In this document: positions 1 to 12,700 of the stretch, one piece after another
How positions within the stretch are numbered: position 1 is the first letter of the stretch
Layout of the letters: each line of letters begins with the position of its first letter
Origin: Phoronis australis
Taxonomy: Eukaryota > Phoronida > Phoronidae
DNA length: 64,000 nt
Reading direction: 5' to 3'
NCBI GenBank assembly: GCA_002633005.1
Contig: NMRA01000284.1
Coordinates: forward strand, 390,978 to 454,977
The notes under the pieces: model-generated
Databases searched by the model: none
Seen by the model: the letters and a program-made list of their open reading frames with translations, nothing else
Told to the model about the DNA's origin: nothing
Program-made: the position numbers and the translations under genes

Positions 1-615
1 GTACAGTTATTAAAGTGTACGATTATAGACCAGCAAGGGGACAATACAGGCTAGGGGTACAGTACTTTTCAAAATAAACTGGACAACATCAAATTTTCCA
101 TATATAAACCCCAACTAAATATCCAGTTCTTTTCAACTATAAGAAGCTATTTCAATTTTCACTAAATTTTTACAGGTGCTACTTCAAGCACTTGGTAAAA
201 ATAGACAGAACTTAATGTGCAATTATGCTACTTACAAAATAAACAATTAACTTGACAAAAATGCTACTTTATTGCAACAAAATTTCCACTAAACTGCCAA
301 ATACTTCCAGCAAGAAATTCATCATAGTTTGGCAGGGTCCAACATAGTTCTGACAAAGTTTGTAAGTGGGTTATTTTCAAATCTACTCTATAAGGGCCAG
401 ACTCGGAGACTTGGACTCAAATCCTGGGTATACTGACAGACAACTAATAATTGCACAAATCATTTATTCACAGCTCGAAGCACCCAATCTGGAATGCAGA
501 GGTTTGGTAATGGAAATCAGAGAGCAAACACCTAATGTTCCAGCCAACAGAGGGCGAGATGTTTAAATAGAGAGCTAAACTTTCAACATTTACAGCACCA
601 GCCAAAAGCACTTAC
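1..615. other. CCDC18 intron 20 (partial)
   Basis: AT-rich intron on the minus strand running off the left edge. A short plus-strand stretch at about 390-450 has a weak B-box-like ACTCAAATCC, possibly a decayed tRNA-derived SINE. Nothing else recognised. Confidence 0.5.
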
Positions 616-759
616 TGTCTCAAGACCTGCCACCTTTTGAGCCCTGTTGTCAAGGTCGGCCTTTTGTTTCCGTGACAACTGCTCGGACTGTTGCAGGGCC
701 ATCTCCTTCTCAGCCAGCTCCTTTTGAAGCTCAGAGCACTTGTCATCAAGATTAGCAAT
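616..759 (-). CDS. CCDC18: CCDC18 coding exon 20 (last in window)
   Basis: Residues 1068-1115, phase 0, IANLDDKCSELQKELAEK to QKVAGLET. Acceptor AATTTTAG, donor ACA|GTAAGT. IANLDDKCSELQKELAEKE fits human IESLNDKLQNAKEQLREKE. The donor is intact, so the gene continues left of the window; no stop codon or polyadenylation signal is seen here. Confidence 0.9.
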
Positions 760-3700
760 CTAAAATTAAAAAGGACACAATAATTTTGGAACAGTGACAC
801 AGATGTTCAATCAGCTGTTCTGATGGTGACTCTTGGTCTGAGTTCCACTAGGAAAATGCCCAATAACAGCATGATAATGATGACGAGATTGTGTTATAGT
901 CGCATCTACGTGGTCCAGGAAGTACATCATCCCGTCAGCAGTATTACAAAATACGATTACACAAATCTCCAGGGAATTTTCAGTGATCTTACTTGGATTT
1001 AGCAGGAATGTAACAAATTGGAGCACAAAAATGTCAACATGAAAATTAGTTCAAATAAACTTTGATACAGCTCGACTTATCAACTCTAGGAGAGAAATTA
1101 TGCTTGCGCATACAGTTTCAAGAGCAGTCTCATGGACATTTTCTGGTTTTTCTCCACAGAATTTCGAAAGTGGTATTTGAAACCTACCTCTTTGTTGACA
1201 GACAATTCTAAAGCTTTTGACACAGCTAGCCTTACTGAGTTCCTTCTCTTGACTTCGATGAGAATGTACCAAAAATGAAGATAATCATTTGAAACTTATC
1301 TTTAATTTTCATGGAGCTCTCTAAAGCTTTTGACACAACAGATCACATCAATTTTTTACATACATGCAGCGCCCTCTCTTGGGCCTCTTTCTGACTCTTC
1401 TGCAGTGACGTCTCCAATCGCTGTATTCGCTGGTCCATGGCTGATCTGTGCTCACTGATTGTGGAGTCCAATTGGGACACCTGTGCTGCCCTCTGTTGCA
1501 GCACCTTCTGCTGGTCACGTAAGACAGAGTCCAACTCTTCCAACTCCCGGCTCTTGCCCACCACTTCACCTTGACTTTTCCTACAAATTAATGACATAAC
1601 AAGAGTTAAGCAATTCCATTTTTACACAAACAGTACAATTTAGCCAAAAGTATTCAAACAAAAGGACCCAGAATTCGCTGCCATGACAGCTGGGCAGAAG
1701 ACGACTTCATAGTCAAAGTAGTCTCCCCTGATGACCGAGAGTGAAGGGGAATTAACAGGAATGTTAGTAAGGTGGTCAAGCCATTCTGTAATTAGAATTT
1801 TGCCATCCTAATAGCTATTACCCTTGAATTTTACAGTTAACAGATTTTGCCGTCATGATGTGAAAACGGCAGATTGTCTAATTATATTTGACTTGCGCTG
1901 TAGATACCTATATCAATTAACTGCAAAATACAGAATGATGGACACATTTCCAGCCTTAGTTAACACAGACATTGAAAACAGGAGATTTCCAGCCTAATTC
2001 AGTTCAGACCAAAATAAAAAGCACAAATGTAGTGAAGAGATCACTAGCATTTTCTTTTTAATGCCGTTGATCAAGAAATTATTAGACAAGTCTGAGCTGA
2101 AGAAGAGATTCCCTGGCTCAGCCTGATACAGCTTGAGGTTGATCAACTGTTTCGCCTGTGTGTTGAAGTATAAGAGTAAATTTGAACAAGCCACAAAACA
2201 GCCAAGATTTCTTTTTGGTCATAAAAGAGTGGATGAGCGAATTGCAATATTCAAAACCAATGGCAACTGAAGTCATACCAAAGATGAACTAAAATGCACT
2301 CTTAACAAGCCCATCACCATGGTTACCTGAACTTCTCCTTGAACTCCTGAGCTTCCTGTTCCCTCGTCTCTTTCTCTGACCTCGTCTTGGCCAGCACCCG
2401 CTGGAGCTCGCTCAGCTGCTCCACCGTCTGGCGCAACTCCGTCTGAACTTTCTTCATCTCTGTCTCGGTGTTGTCCAGTAGACCAGCCTTCTGATGCACC
2501 TCCTGCTGGTACCTGCGCACTCGGGCTTCGAGGTCTGAGACTGGAACAAGAGATTTAATTAGCAAACAGCATACACCATGGGAGAGGAGAAATCAATGCT
2601 TCCAAGGTAGGTGAAAGTAACACGAAAATCTTTGAATGTAATAGCCATTTTCCGCTAAAGCGACGACATGATGAAATACATCTTGTCGCTAGATGACGAT
2701 GGTGGACGTTGTTCTACATTCCCATATGGATTCAACAGTCGGACATTTGCCAGCATTTTTAGAAATTTTTTGCAATCGTCATGTCCTCAAACTGCCACTA
2801 TTCTGGGGTGGGCTATTCATATGATTCATGCTAAAATATTAAACATCTGAAACTGAACTCTGTGAATAGAAGAAATTGTGGTCTATCTTGGTCAGCTCAG
2901 CCAGTCATGAACACCACATTTAGGAACTGAACTAAATGAAAAACGGTTTTGTGGTCCCACAACCCTGAATAGTTGTATGGAGAATGTAAGCTATTAGTAA
3001 GATTACTTGACTTGAGACTTGTAAGTGGCTTTGGCAGTCATTCAGACAGCAAATTCAGTTTTTAATGCTGCAACTGACCAGCTAACATTTTATATGTAAA
3101 TCAAGTACAATGTATAAATGCGTTGTGAAGAGGGTTGTCAGATATCCTATAAAACTTTGTAAAGATTGTTGACAATTAAAATTTGCCTAAAGAGACTCCC
3201 AATTTAATTGAGCAAGAATATATCAATCTCCAGTCACACCCAGTTCACCAGCTGTTAGGCTATACTGCCAACTATGGCAATACACAAGGAATTCACATTA
3301 TTTTTATGTATTACAGCTAATCACGCATTTATACATTTCTCAGCCCTCCCACAAAGTCTAACACACACCTCCACTCTCACACTTACCTAACTCTGCCTTC
3401 TCATCCAGTTTGACTAGTGTCTCGCGTAGACTCATTTCCTGCTTGGCAAGTTTGGCTGAAAACCCGTCGCACTTTTTATTGGCATCGTGAACTTCCTGCT
3501 CCAGTTCTGAGATCTCATTTGACAGTTCTTTCTTCTCATCTTGGGTGCGCCTGTGGTGATATAAGAAGTGATATCGTATCAAGTCAGCAATTAAATAAGA
3601 ATTCAAAAACAGCTTCTGTCTTGGCAGCATACTAATGAGTAATTGACAGAAATATTTGAATACCAGTGAACATCATTTTTGATCAAAAATCCCGTCAGCA

Positions 3701-6700
3701 AAATGCAAGATGGAAAACTAAAGGACAACAAATTAATCACCACTTGAGAGGGAGGGGGGTACTCACCTGAGTGTATCACTCGTTTCCCGTAATTGCTGCG
3801 CCCGTTGCTCCAAGTCCACACACGCCTGCTGCAACTTCTTCTCCATACTCTCCACCTCCTGCGTACTTGCTGCTCTCTCATTGGCCAGCTGCTGCTCTAG
3901 CCTCGACACCATAAGCTCCAGCTCCCCCTCATGATCCTCGAGACTAGCGATCCTGTTGGTGCTGCCCGTCAACATTTTCTGCCTCTCTTCGATCATCCTC
4001 TCCAGCTCTTCACACCGCGACGACTTCTCCGACGTCGTGCTTTTGAGGTATTTGATCTGTTTTTCTAATTTCTTCACCTGCAACCAGTAAGTCGTTAAAC
4101 ATCAGTTGGTAGACTTTGGTACTATTCGTTACATCCCAGGAAGTCAAATTCACTAAAGGACCCATTATCACCATTTTCACTAAAATGTATAACACATATG
4201 CTTTAGGGAGGAAGATGACAGAAGCCTGCTGCTAGCCCAAACGTGATTTTGATGTCATAAAATTGACAACGTGCTCACAAACTTAATTACTGCTTCACTT
4301 TCTGCTTTCTCACATTGAAGATATGCGGAGACTAGAAAACAATAGTTTTGTTTCATCACATCATAACCAATCAACATGCAGCATTGAAGTTTTAAATATT
4401 AATTTTAACATTATCGTTTTGACGTCCAAAAAACACATTCTTGGAATTATTTTTGGACAGGACACACTTTTTGGATTCATTAGCTTGGACCAGAGCTAAA
4501 AATAATAAAATCCAGTTTATTTTCATGATGTTATTACAAATCACCAATTCTCGCTGTAGTCAGCTGGACATAAGTTGAAATCAAGGCCAGTATCAGCAAA
4601 GCAGTTAACTATGACCACCAAAGTGCCAGCTTCGATCCTGTATTGGGTCTGATGTCAATGATTTTTTCACCAATAATGTCACTTTAACAAACATTTTACC
4701 TGACTAAGAATAGTCTAAAAATATGCAAACTTTTTAGGGGTCATGAAAAGTTTATATTTGGTGATACTGTGAAATGTCTCTAGTGACTCCATGTCAAGAG
4801 GTCAAGCCCAACATGACCCTATGTCAAAACGTCATCCTCACCTCAGCCTCGTGCCTCTCCCTCATCTCCTCCATCTGGTCGAGAGCCGACTGTATCTCGT
4901 CCCGACACGTGCCCAGCGCCGTCTCCAGCTGCCGCACCTGGGTCCTGCCCTCTGTTGTTGACATCTCCAGTGACTTCAGCGCCTCCTCATTTTGACGAGT
5001 CTTTTCTTTTAATTCCTGAAACGAAGATGTCAAAAATTGACACACGAGCTAAAACAGGNTTCTAATTTCTTCACCTGCAACCAGTAAATCGTTAAACATC
5101 AGTTGGTAGACTTTGGTACTATTCGTTACATTCCAGGAAGTCAAATCCACTAAAGGATCCATTATCACCACTTTCACTACAATGTATAACACATATGCTT
5201 TAGGAAGGAAGATGGCAGAAGCCTGCTGCTAGCCCAAACGTGATTTTGATGTCATAAAAATGACAATGTGCTCACAAACTTATACTGCTTCACTTTCTGC
5301 TTTCTCACATTGAACATATGCGGAGACTTGCTAGAAAACAATAGTTTTGTTTCATCACATCATAAACGATCAACATGCAGCATTGAAGTTTTAAATATTA
5401 ATTTCAACATTATCGTTTTGACGACCAAAAAACACATTCTTGGGATTATTTTTGGACAGGACACACTTTTTGGATTCATTAGTTTGGACCAGAGCTAAAA
5501 ATACTAAAATCCGGTTTATTTTTGTGATGTTATTACAAATCACCAATTCTCACTGTAGTCAGTTGCACACAAGTTGAAATCAAGGCCATTATCAACAAAG
5601 CAGTTAACTATGACCACCAAAGTGCCAGCTCCGATCCTGTATTGGGTCTGATGTCAATGATTTTTTTACCAATAATGTCACTTTAACAAACATTGTACCT
5701 GACTAAGAATAGTCAAAAAATATGATAACTTTTTGGGGGTGATGAAAAGTTTATATTTGGTGATACTGTGAAATGTCTCTAGTGACTCCATGTCAAGAGG
5801 TCAAGCCCAACATGACCCTATGTCAAAAGGTCATCCTCACCTCAGCCTCGTGCCTCTCCCTCATCTCCTCCATCTGGTCGAGAGCCGACTGTATCTCGTC
5901 CCGACACGTGCCCAGCGCCGTCTCCAGCTGCCGCACCTGGGTCCTGCCCTCTGTTGTTGACATCTCCAGTGACTTCAGCGCCTCCTCATTTTGACGAGTC
6001 TTTTCTTTTAATTCCTGAAATGAAGATGTCAAAAATTGACACACGAGCTAAAACAGGGAAACGAATTATTAATAATAATTAATCTACAATAATAACAATG
6101 ACAATGATAATAACAACAATAATAATAATATTAGTAATAATATCAACACAATTATCATAACCAAAATAATACTAAATACTAAGTTCAGTAACAATCTTGT
6201 TCTAGATCATCCACTCGACACTTCATTACGTTGAATTTCAACTTACACATGCAAAATTCCTCCGTTGCGCTTTACCATCATATATCATTCTAGTAAGTCA
6301 GCTATTACCTGCAACACAGCCCCACTCACCCTACTAGTGGCCTGTAAAGCCTGCTCAGAACTCTCCAGTGTGGATGACTGCACCTCTAGCTGTCTCATAG
6401 TATCTGTCAATTTCCTCTTGAGGTCCTCCAGTTGAGAGTCCTTGTCTTCACATTTCTCTTGCAGCTGTTGAAAGTGACTCATGATTATTCAAGGATTATC
6501 TACGAACTAACTCTTCCTTTACACTGAAGACTTGAATCGATTTATATGTCAGGAGTACATATCAATATAGAAAGCACGTGTAAACAAATGCAAGCAGTTT
6601 AGTGTAGACAGGGAGATGAAAAAACTAGAAGCCAATCGGAATAAATTAATTCCGATAATCCATGCAGACGGTTATAAGAGTTATACAACAGCACACAATG

Positions 6701-9700
6701 AACATTATGTTACTTGACATGACAAGAGCAATTCACCTACATTGAATAATGAGTAATGAGTACATTTACAAGTGGTTGACTCTCCAAACAAACAAAATTA
6801 AATGCATCCCCAATCACAATAATGTGATAAAGATCATTTCTACTACTGTGATGACAGTCAATATCACCTCCACTCACAATGCCATAATTAATATCACTTC
6901 CACTAGCACAATGCCATAATTAATATCACTTCCACTAGCACGGTCACCATTAATATCATCCCCACTCACAATACAACAAATTATATCCTTTACAGCAGAA
7001 TAATCATCATCCCTACTATCATTTCCACCAACAGGACTTTAATTAATATCACCCCCAATAACGTTTCCACCAACAAGATCACACGCAATATCACCCCAAT
7101 ACCATTTCCACCAACAAGATAACAATCAATATCACCCTTAATATCATTTCCATCTACAAGATAACACTCAATACCACCCCCTACTCACAATATCAATCTG
7201 TTGCTCAAACTGCCTGCATTGCTCTGAGTGTATCTTCCTCATATTCTTCACCGCTGTCTTCGACTCATCTTCCTGCTGCCGCAACTCATCCCGCACCTGT
7301 TGCAACTGGCTATTCTTATTGGTCAGTTCCTCCTCCATGTCAGTCGTGCGCCGAGCGTAGCTGGAGAAGTCTGAGACTTTCTCGTCGAGTTGTTGCTCAA
7401 GGGTGGAGATCTGTTGCGACTTTTTCCTCAGCTACAAACATTTAATTTAAATTTCTTACGTTTAACTTTCTGTATGATGCTTGATTCATTTACAGCACCT
7501 GAAGTGTAATTTTTGTGTAATGAACATCCCTTTAAACGAAGGATTGATTTGACCCAATGCACAACTGTCAAAAGAATTCTCAATATCTTCCAAAGTGAAG
7601 TTATGGCTTAAAACTGATATCAACAACTATGCTTTTAGTGTTCTTGAAATGAAGCAGCTGGAGTGACCGTCATGTCCCTGTGATCCACTTTATGCTAATA
7701 GTCACTTACACGGGTCCCAAGAACCAGTTTTCTTCACTAAATAACAGGCACCAAACTGGTTCTCAAAATTTGGGACCCCTGTAAGTGACCGTTGCCTACT
7801 TTACAGAGCAAACACAACGAGGAATTTCACTCCATTGTAAGCTCCTCGAGCTATTCAAGGTGATCACTTTGTGAAATAGAATGCAGAGACTAGAGAGTTC
7901 ATATACAGGACAACTACATCACTTCACCAATATAGTATGCATGGCACAAATAACACACTTGAAGACAAAGCTGTGTATTTGACATCACAACCTACTAGTA
8001 GAGCCTTAAAAGCCAAATGAATGTAACTAGCAGCCGACAAACGGCCTCGATTTCAACAAATGACTGGAAGCCAACAAAATCATGGCCCTAAAGGCAATTG
8101 TGTCCCTTGAACAGCAGTTATTGTTGAAATATGTCTAAGATAATGAGTAATAGCCACTTACAAGTGTCCTGCATTTTGAGAACCAGTTTTCTTCACTGAA
8201 TAATAGGCATCAAACTGGTTCTCAAAATCTGGGCCAACACTGAGTGACTATTGCCGATTAATTTATTTGCAAAAGTAACACCTGCCCTCAAGATATGAAC
8301 AGTAGAAGTTATTACAGTAAAGACCATAGAGCATAGTTCCCAATAAAGCATGTTTAAAGGAAAACTTGCAATTGAAATTCTTTAAAGGTAACACCAAAAA
8401 CACAGGCACAGTAATATTCCAAAAGTATGGTGAAATTTCAAACCCAATATTTTTATGGCTGTTCCAGTAAAATCTGTATGGGAGGGGGGGAAGGCACCTT
8501 TTTTTCGCACCCACCACCCAAATTTTTCATTTATTTCTTCAGCCTACCACCCGTAATTTTTGTTTGAAATGCAACCACCCGTATTTTTTTTTGTTCTTGT
8601 GGTTGACTGCACAGGTGCTTGAGTTTATCAGTTCCTCCATCACCACTAACGTCATTCATTACTAAGAAAACATATGTTTCTTATATATTGTTACTAGCCA
8701 TCGAGAAATTCGAGCACCTGTGGTTAAATGGTGTTATGGGCATGCCGATGAGGAGATCGGAGGGAGTGAAAAAGTCGGAGCTTTTTGCAAGTTGCATTTT
8801 TGTTTCAGTTTTTGATTCTGTGCGGATTGTTCATAAAATTTACTAAAATTACCCACCATCAAACATTTATGGCCCAATGAAACAACAACGACCTGTAAAT
8901 TTTTATTTTTTTGAAGTACGACCACCAGCCATTTTGAATTTAAATCAAACGCAACCACCCACAAATTTTTATTTCAGTTGCCTTCCCCCCCTCCCACACA
9001 GATTTTGCTGGAACAGCCCTTAGTGATTTGGAGCCACTTACCATAAATTTCCTGGCAAGTTTTTGCCATAACATTAATTGATGAAGCCAGACAATGTCCG
9101 TTAAAATTTGTCAAGCCCTTCTTTTCGAAAACTACTGTATACTATTCAAAAACTAAATCATCCCAGCACCCACCTCTCTCTCCATATTGGTCACCTGACC
9201 ACATTTCTCGCCCATCTCCGTCTCCATCTGATCCAGCTGACTGCTCCGTTGGTTCAGCCTCAGTTCCAGGGAAGAGCACCGAGCCTCCCTCTCACATAGC
9301 TTCTCCTCCAGCTCAAAGATCTGTATAGCGTGCTTGGACCGTTCGTCCTCTAGCCTTGAGATGATCTGTTCCAACTCCTGAGATTTACGATCGCCTGAAA
9401 CGGAGACAACAGAAACGTGTTGAAGAGGAATAAATAGGATGCAAAGTTGAGGGAAGTATGACATCAAACACAGCTGTATAGTGTAAAACTAGGGGTCACT
9501 ATGTACAGCAACGTCTGAGCCATTGACTTTTGAAAAACAAACATATCTAAATACAAACACATAGCGTGACTAGCAGAGGAAATGATTCAACAAACTAAAG
9601 CAAACGTCAGCGTTCTCAGCTTTCAAGCATCAACTGCAATCTACTTCCTCCAGTCAAAAACGCAATTTCCATTACTTGTGAAATCATTTCAGGGTTGGAG

Positions 9701-12700
9701 TGAGAAGTTCTTACAAAGACGCTGCACAGTGTGAAAATCTAATTTTGTTCGCTCAACATGAAACACAAAAGACAGACAGTCTCTCGTAGTAATTCACAGA
9801 CAGCATGGGCATTCTCATTAGTAACAAACTACTTCCATGGACAAAATTCCTTTCTTATGAGAGGCATTTCCCTTCTTCTGCATCTCACTTTTATTCTTAC
9901 AAATGCAATTCTTTTCTCATGGACCATATTTTTTGATGAACATCGTTCTTTTCTACAAAGCAGTTGTTCACGCAAAAATTATGGTTAGTGAGAATGCCCA
10001 ATGCAGTGTGTTTGGGAAGAATATTGTGTAGCCCGACATGGCTTCAGTGCACAGTTCTACTGACCTACTCTGGCCCTCTCTACCACTTGCAGTAGCTCCC
10101 CCCTCAGGGTGTCCATGGTACTATTATTGTTGGAGGAGGAGAGCGAGCGTGCTTGTTGACTGGCCTGATACTTTTGAACCTCCGCGTCCTTGAGAGCTAG
10201 TTTTAACCTGCAGAGACATTAACAATTACAAACCCATCCCAATGAGGCATGAAGACATAATTAACACAATTAAATATTTGAATATTAAAAAGGTATTTTA
10301 TCTTGTCATTGACAATTTTACCAGATAATCAGTGACAAACGAAGCATGAATCAAAATCTACATGTTCCTGATACAAAATGTCACAAAGCCACATACACAT
10401 GCATGCATAACCCAAGGACACGCTATACAAGGTGTCTGGCAGGAAATTTAAACTAACACCAAGAATTACCCATTATTCTGTCTATAATTTATTATTTTCT
10501 CCTTAATTCAACATACCCATCATATTCGCCCAAGCACATTCAATAGCAGCCATAAGGTCATGATCTTATTAACAAAACTGCGTTTCACACTCTCTATATC
10601 ACATGCTAATGCTACACTAGAAATATGCTAAGCCTTACCAACCACACCCCAGGGATCCCTCATGTGACATAAGGCTTAATTCAAAAAGTTTGTCTAATAC
10701 TCCACACAGCTAATTTTGAAAAATTTTTTGCCTCAGCTCAGCAAAAATACATACCAGTCGCTAAAATACTATCATAACTTCTAAATGCTCGGGACATTTT
10801 CATGAATTCTTTCTGAACACAGATTTAATAACAGTTACGTGGCAAAAACTAATCAATAAGTGTTAAGTGTGAGCATCAATCAAACTTAAGTCTTAAGTGG
10901 CTTTTCAGTGTAACTGATTCATTCGTAGCCAGCCAACCTGAGATCTGCAATAAGAGATTTGGCCCTGCTGGATGACAGACTGGTGTCCACTTCATCATCA
11001 AACACTGAGTCACTGTTCTCCTGGTGCGGGGACCGTGTCTTGGCCGTGCTGAATCCACTGTCACTGGTGGCACTGCCCACACTACCCTGGGAGGTGCAAC
11101 AGATTTTGGGTAAATATTTCAATTTTGCAATAAACTAATATTTTACTAGAATACAGAAAACACTTATTGTCTCATTCTACTCGATATTCATACGCCAATG
11201 ATGTTGAATGTCCTAACACAAACTACAAAATATCTTTTTGCACAGACTTTCACAACCTTTAGTGATCGAAAAAACAACTCCCTTGGCTGTATTTAATACA
11301 TGACATGAAGGACAAAACAAAGGTCAACTCTGCAAAACTGGGTGACATTCATTTGACCTTCAACTTTTGACCTACATTAAAATAAAATGAGTTTGTGACC
11401 TTCATCCTTTGTTCATCTTACATTTAATTTATTCAACCATTAATCTTAAATGCACTACGACTGCCTATGACCTCCCGTCTGACCTACTTACATTAGGCGT
11501 GGTCGTGACCTTCAGTGCCAGCCTCTCGACCCTGTCTCGCGTGTCCTCAATTTCTCGTTGACAAGCAGACAAGCGTTCTTGCTGAGTATCAATCTGAAGC
11601 CGCAGCTCTTCATTCTCATCTTTTATCGTCTCTGACGAGCGCAGTTCAGCTTCCAGTTTACCTGCACAGTAAAAGCAGAAGAATATCCCACATTAGTTGG
11701 TCAGCTATTCGTAAATTCATTTTTCACCTATCCCTGAATCTGTCTGTCAGCTATTCATGAATTTGTTGGACACCTATTCATGAATTTGTTGGACACCTAT
11801 TCATGAATGCGTTGTCACCTATACATGAATTGGTTCATAATTTGTGAATTCATTCGGCACCTATTCATGAATTCATTTGTTACCGTTCATGAATTTGTTT
11901 GTTACATAATTATTCATGAATTTGTTACCTTTCCAAAAATCCGGCTGTCATCTGTTTTGTGACTTTGTTAGTCATCTAATTGTGAATTCGTTTGCCAAAT
12001 ATTCATTAATTATCTGTGTGTTGAAATACAAACAAAAGTTTACATAACTGTTTCTCTCAGTTCTCAAAAGTTTGTAATAACATTTTCAAGTAAATGAGAA
12101 CTCAAAGAATTAAAAATAAGCAAAAAGACTGAACACAGCTCTCTAAAACAGGAAACATGAAATACTCTTCTTCAGTGTCGTGGACTAGCAAGAAGCTTCA
12201 ATGCAAGAATGGACTATCTATGAATTAAATTCTGATAACAAAACAACTGCTCAATTTTCCAGAACACAAAAATGACAATCTAACACATCAGTTTCCCTCT
12301 CACCAATTTTCTGAGTCTGTCGAGCCAGTTTTGCTCGCAGGTCCATATTCTCCTGCTCAAGGTCACCGTGACCTTCACGAGATTCGATGTCGTACTCCTG
12401 CAACCGTCTGAAATGAAATGGGACAAATCTCAAGAACTACAAGGACACCATCCAACAAAGAATCAAATTACTGACACATGTCAGTAAAGCCCATTAGAAA
12501 CAAGACGATGGCAACATTTTTCAAACTTCAAAGGAAATTTACCAACTGTTCGTCAGGTCCGTAGCCAGTTAGAAATGGAAATTCAAAAGATGCATTTCTT
12601 GCTGTAAGAATTCTGCAGTCAAGTCTTCTACTTATCCATTCCTTTGGAAATTCACAGCTTTGCACCCCTTTGCATGAATATGTTCGTTCAATTTCTGGCT

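Larger units (their letters stand above)
5060..6057. repeat. Right copy of the ~1 kb duplication (5060-6057)
   Basis: Begins at the base after the N, inside exon 16, and runs into unique sequence (AT-rich microsatellite then intron 14). The geometry, left contig ending and right contig starting about 1 kb back, is that of an unmerged overlap between two heterozygous contigs. Confidence 0.9.
7432..9173. other. CCDC18 intron 12
   Basis: Holds two hairpin MITEs (7701-7789, 8147-8255) and one 562-bp TIR element (8457-9018). The rest is unremarkable AT-rich intron. Confidence 0.7.

Noticed and set aside
4842-6014. Genuine tandem exon duplication in CCDC18
   Set aside because: The two copies are split by an N, the repeat unit cuts exon 16, and three other Ns show the same pattern, so contig overlap is the simpler reading.
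6845-7182. CRISPR-like array of regular repeats
   Set aside because: Degenerate minisatellite in an animal intron; units are variable throughout and there are no distinct spacers.
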